A DNA stretch of 6,919 bases, taken from NCBI GenBank assembly GCA_903845455.1, contig CAIMXN010000199.1:1-6919 (forward strand), in the 5' to 3' direction. Below the pieces are notes generated by a model, which saw nothing but the letters and a program-made list of their open reading frames with translations, had not been told where the DNA came from and did not search any database. This document shows, piece by piece, positions 5,147 through 6,919 of the stretch. Within the stretch, counting starts at the first letter, position 1; every line of letters begins with the position of its first letter. Origin of the DNA: an uncultured beta proteobacterium (lineage in GTDB: Bacteria > Pseudomonadota > Gammaproteobacteria > Burkholderiales > Burkholderiaceae). The position numbers were made by a program, and so were the translations under genes.

Positions 5147-6499
5147 TTACCCATCTTGATATGTCCGGGCAATTCCCCTAAAGACATCTTGCTCAGCGAT
5201 AAAGGCGTCAACTATCAAAGGGTCGAAGTGAGTCGCTCGTTTAGAAATAATCTCTTGGACTGCCTGCTCATGGCTCCAAGCCTTTTTATAAGGCCGATTA
5301 CTAACCAAGGCATCGTAATTATCAGCTATAGACATAATCCGAGCCTCCAAAGGAATCGCTTGTCCAGCTAAACCGCGAGGATAACCATTACCGTGCCATT
5401 TTTCATGGTGCCCACCTGCAAGCTTGATAGCTTTTGTAATGACGTCAGAATCACCGTCACTTGTAATATGCGCGGCATCCAATACGGATTCTCCAATCAA
5501 TGTATGGGTCTTCATGACAACCCATTCCTCATCTGTAAGAGGGCCATTCTTGAGTAGAATGCTATCAGGTATACCGACTTTCCCAATGTCATGAAGTGGT
5601 GATGCTTTATATAAAAAATCAATGAATTCATCGGTAAGTATTTCTACATGTAGCCCATTAGACCTCAAGCGAAGAGCAAGGATTTTTACATAAAGCTGTG
5701 TACGAATAATATGATTACCTGTTTCATTATCTCGAGCTTTTGAAAGGGCATTTAGTGATGTCAAAAATTGACTTTCAGATTGCTCTACCTTCTTGTTAGC
5801 CAACTCTAATTTCATTGCATAGTTTTCGGAAATAGTCAGAGCACTCTCAGCCCCAAGCCTTTCTATCCAAAATCCAATGAGCGCTACATAAGAAATCACT
5901 GAGAATGAAAACCATGACCACCGAATGAGAGAGACCTTAAAAGGCTCTTGATATAAATGCATATCAACCGGAAAATCTATAAAAAAGATCACTCCCAATC
6001 TAACCATTGCGAAGACTAATCCTACACTTGTTACGAATAAGAAAAACTTCAGGGGTTTTAATTTAGCCTTATCCAGGCGACCTAGTTCTATTAATTGCCA
6101 AACTAAACATAGACAACTTGTGAAATTAACAATGAATACCCTTTCGGTGAATGTCCCTTTTTGCCTTATATATTCAAATATCAATCCGAAAACCAAAATC
6201 GCAAGTATTGGTAAAAATCTATACGGCTTAATGAAAGGCTTTCTAAGCGAGCGGCAAAACAATCCCAAGTAAAGGTTGCCGCCAAAAAAGCAAGCATTGG
6301 CTGGGGCAAGTAGCGCTATATTGACAGTTGAGGCAATCGCAAAGAAGGTATAAGCAGATGCTGTAAAAACGAACGCTATATACCAATAAGCCTCAGCTTC
6401 AAAAACTTTACTCTGCTGAAGTAAAGGTTTTGAACTGATCACTAAGCCCCACAAAATTAAGGCTGCAACTACAGAGAAAAGTTCGTTAGCGTATTGCAT
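5147..6499 (-). CDS. membrane HD-GYP domain protein, probable cyclic-di-GMP phosphodiesterase
   Basis: A 450-residue protein. Residues 1-215 are hydrophobic, with about seven membrane segments near 5-22, 38-58, 63-82, 93-112, 121-140, 152-175 and 196-213. A short coiled stretch (about 217-245, KLELANKKVEQSESQ) connects to an HD-GYP domain at about 246-440. The domain has ARDNETGNHIIRT (255-267), HDIGKVGIPDSIL (303-315; H303, D304, K307), MKTH (H332), HHE (364-366), GYP (372-374), IADNYDAL (391-398; D393) and HFDP (424-427). These are the metal and signature residues of the family, so hydrolysis of cyclic di-GMP to pGpG or GMP is likely. The membrane part probably senses an unknown signal. In the signature HHExxDGxGYP the aspartate is H369. 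This residue is not one of the usual metal ligands, so activity may persist. It converges on ptsN with an 87-bp gap. The start at 6499 has a weak Shine-Dalgarno. Confidence 0.94.
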   Translation of the reverse strand: MQYANELFSVVAALILWGLVISSKPLLQQSKVFEAEAYWYIAFVFTASAYTFFAIASTVNIALLAPANACFFGGNLYLGLFCRSLRKPFIKPYRFLPILAILVFGLIFEYIRQKGTFTERVFIVNFTSCLCLVWQLIELGRLDKAKLKPLKFFLFVTSVGLVFAMVRLGVIFFIDFPVDMHLYQEPFKVSLIRWSWFSFSVISYVALIGFWIERLGAESALTISENYAMKLELANKKVEQSESQFLTSLNALSKARDNETGNHIIRTQLYVKILALRLRSNGLHVEILTDEFIDFLYKASPLHDIGKVGIPDSILLKNGPLTDEEWVVMKTHTLIGESVLDAAHITSDGDSDVITKAIKLAGGHHEKWHGNGYPRGLAGQAIPLEARIMSIADNYDALVSNRPYKKAWSHEQAVQEIISKRATHFDPLIVDAFIAEQDVFRGIARTYQDG

Positions 6500-6565
6500 T
6501 AACTTAAGAGTTTTTATTTAAATAAAATGTCTTTGGGTTCGATATTCATATACTTAAACATACTA

Positions 6566-6592
6566 CTTTACATAGTTAAATCAGGTGTAAAG
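6566..6592. promoter_or_regulatory. perfect dyad CTTTACA-N13-TGTAAAG upstream of the HD-GYP gene
   Basis: A perfect 7-bp inverted repeat with a 13-base centre lies 67 bases upstream of the HD-GYP start codon, within the likely promoter region. Half-site centres are 20 bp apart, about two helical turns, as for a dimeric regulator bound on one face. I could not assign it to a known regulator, and no clear -35/-10 pair was found for this gene. Confidence 0.35.
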
Positions 6593-6677
6593 ATCTTAAA
6601 AATATGAAGTCACCCTATTTGATAGTTGCTAATTGGTCGTTCTGAGCCTACTGAAGGGGGTATTAAGCAAAGGCTGT

Positions 6678-6763
6678 TTGAGGCGTAAGACTGGCCTTCA
6701 CCTCAACTAAGTCCGGCAGGCACTGCCGACTCATAAGTGACATTCATTAGAATGTAATCGCCT
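6678..6763. repeat. cluster of nested and tandem inverted repeats
   Basis: AGGCG (6681-6685) can pair with CGCCT (6759-6763), closing a segment of about 80 bases. Inside are AGT-c-CGGCAG, loop GCA, CTGCCGACT (6710-6731; 9 bp with one bulged base) and ACATTC, loop ATTA, GAATGT (6740-6755; perfect 6 bp). An alternative pairing, TTGAGG (6678-6683) with CCTCAA (6701-6706), excludes the outer stem. No T-run follows on either strand, so it is not a standard terminator. No tRNA T-loop motif is present. Confidence 0.5.
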
Positions 6764-6816
6764 ACCAAATTGAAGCAGTATTAATAATCAGGTCGCCAAG
6801 CCTAATTTATTTAATT

Positions 6817-6919
6817 TTAATCAGTCCAATTTTTATATGGGCTGTTAACTGCCTCATCCCATGAAATGAAACCGCTATGGTCTTTATCAATAAGATTGAA
6901 TTCAGCTTCAGAAATTCCC
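6817..6919 (-). CDS. EF-hand domain protein, C-terminal fragment (continues past right edge)
   Basis: The last 33 residues of a minus-strand protein, ending in TAA at 6819-6817 and entering from beyond the right edge. It contains one canonical calcium-binding EF-hand loop, DKDHSGFISWDE. Position 1 is D, 3 is D, 5 is S, 6 is G, 8 is I and 12 is E, preceded by the helix residues EAEFNLI. The tail AVNSPYKNWTD closes the protein. Small bacterial EF-hand proteins are often exported and may carry several such loops. The number of loops, the presence of a signal peptide and the role cannot be seen here. Whether it shares a transcript with the HD-GYP gene 317 bp downstream is unclear. Confidence 0.82.
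   Translation of the reverse strand, partial: GISEAEFNLIDKDHSGFISWDEAVNSPYKNWTD

Larger units (their letters stand above)
6500..6816. other. 317-bp gap between the HD-GYP gene and the EF-hand gene
   Basis: Both flanking genes are on the minus strand. The HD-GYP-proximal half is AT-rich and carries the CTTTACA dyad. The middle (about 6630-6765) is richer in GC, has stops in all frames and is full of inverted repeats, listed separately. The final 50 bp before the EF-hand stop are AT-rich. I see no gene here. The GC-richer, repeat-rich middle could be a decayed element or a structured RNA. Confidence 0.55.

Noticed and set aside
5156..5371. Plus-strand open frame opposite the HD-GYP C-terminus
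   Set aside because: The minus-strand HD-GYP motifs occupy this stretch; the plus frame is a shadow.
6681..6763. tRNA or tRNA-like gene, because of the closing stem and internal hairpins
   Set aside because: There is no T-loop or D-loop consensus, no proper 7-bp acceptor stem and no 5-bp anticodon stem with a 7-base loop.
6500..6816. Cyclic-di-GMP riboswitch upstream of the HD-GYP gene
   Set aside because: I could not find the conserved core or tetraloop-receptor features of the class I aptamer on the minus strand.
1..6919. CRISPR array, insertion sequence, rRNA or attachment site
   Set aside because: No regularly spaced repeats, transposase frames, terminal inverted repeats or rRNA-like stretches were seen on either strand.

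Overview
The window looks like chromosomal DNA of a low-GC betaproteobacterium of the Burkholderiales. A Polynucleobacter-like organism is my best guess. The reasons are a Bug/TctC-type periplasmic binding protein beside a salicylate/anthranilate-type ring-hydroxylating oxygenase, an hpf-ptsN pair, and AT-leaning base composition. The genus is an inference from protein character, not from a search.

Left third (1-2602, minus strand): a compact three-gene unit reads right to left. It encodes a Rieske oxygenase alpha subunit (2545-1268), the beta subunit (1262-753) and a Bug/TctC solute-binding protein (741 to the left edge, truncated). The gaps are 5 and 11 bp. A sigma70-like promoter (TTGAAC, 17 bp, TATATT) lies just upstream of the alpha gene, and a dyad overlaps its -35 box. 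The unit suggests capture and hydroxylation of an aromatic acid. No ferredoxin or reductase gene is present in the window.

Middle (2546-3860): a roughly 400-bp gene-poor gap with short repeats is followed by a minus-strand HTH-PAS protein. Its reading frame extends well past any usable ATG, GTG or TTG. The natural N-terminus falls on an ATC codon with a good Shine-Dalgarno. An in-frame 11-codon leader with its own strong Shine-Dalgarno ends just upstream.

Centre-right (3861-5059, plus strand): a 63-residue protein of unknown function, hpf (ribosome hibernation factor, 110 aa) and ptsN (EIIA-Ntr, 190 aa with a C-terminal extension) form a probable operon. The usual betaproteobacterial neighbours rpoN (upstream) and hprK (downstream) are absent at the expected places.

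Right (5147-6919, minus strand): a multi-spanning membrane HD-GYP protein, probably a cyclic-di-GMP phosphodiesterase, converges on ptsN. Upstream of it, a 317-bp gap contains a 7-bp dyad and a cluster of hairpins. The right edge holds the C-terminal 33 residues of an EF-hand protein.

I found no tRNA, rRNA, CRISPR array or intact insertion sequence. The most unusual points are the missing canonical start of the HTH-PAS gene, the hpf-ptsN pair detached from its usual neighbours, and the multi-hairpin segment at 6678-6763.
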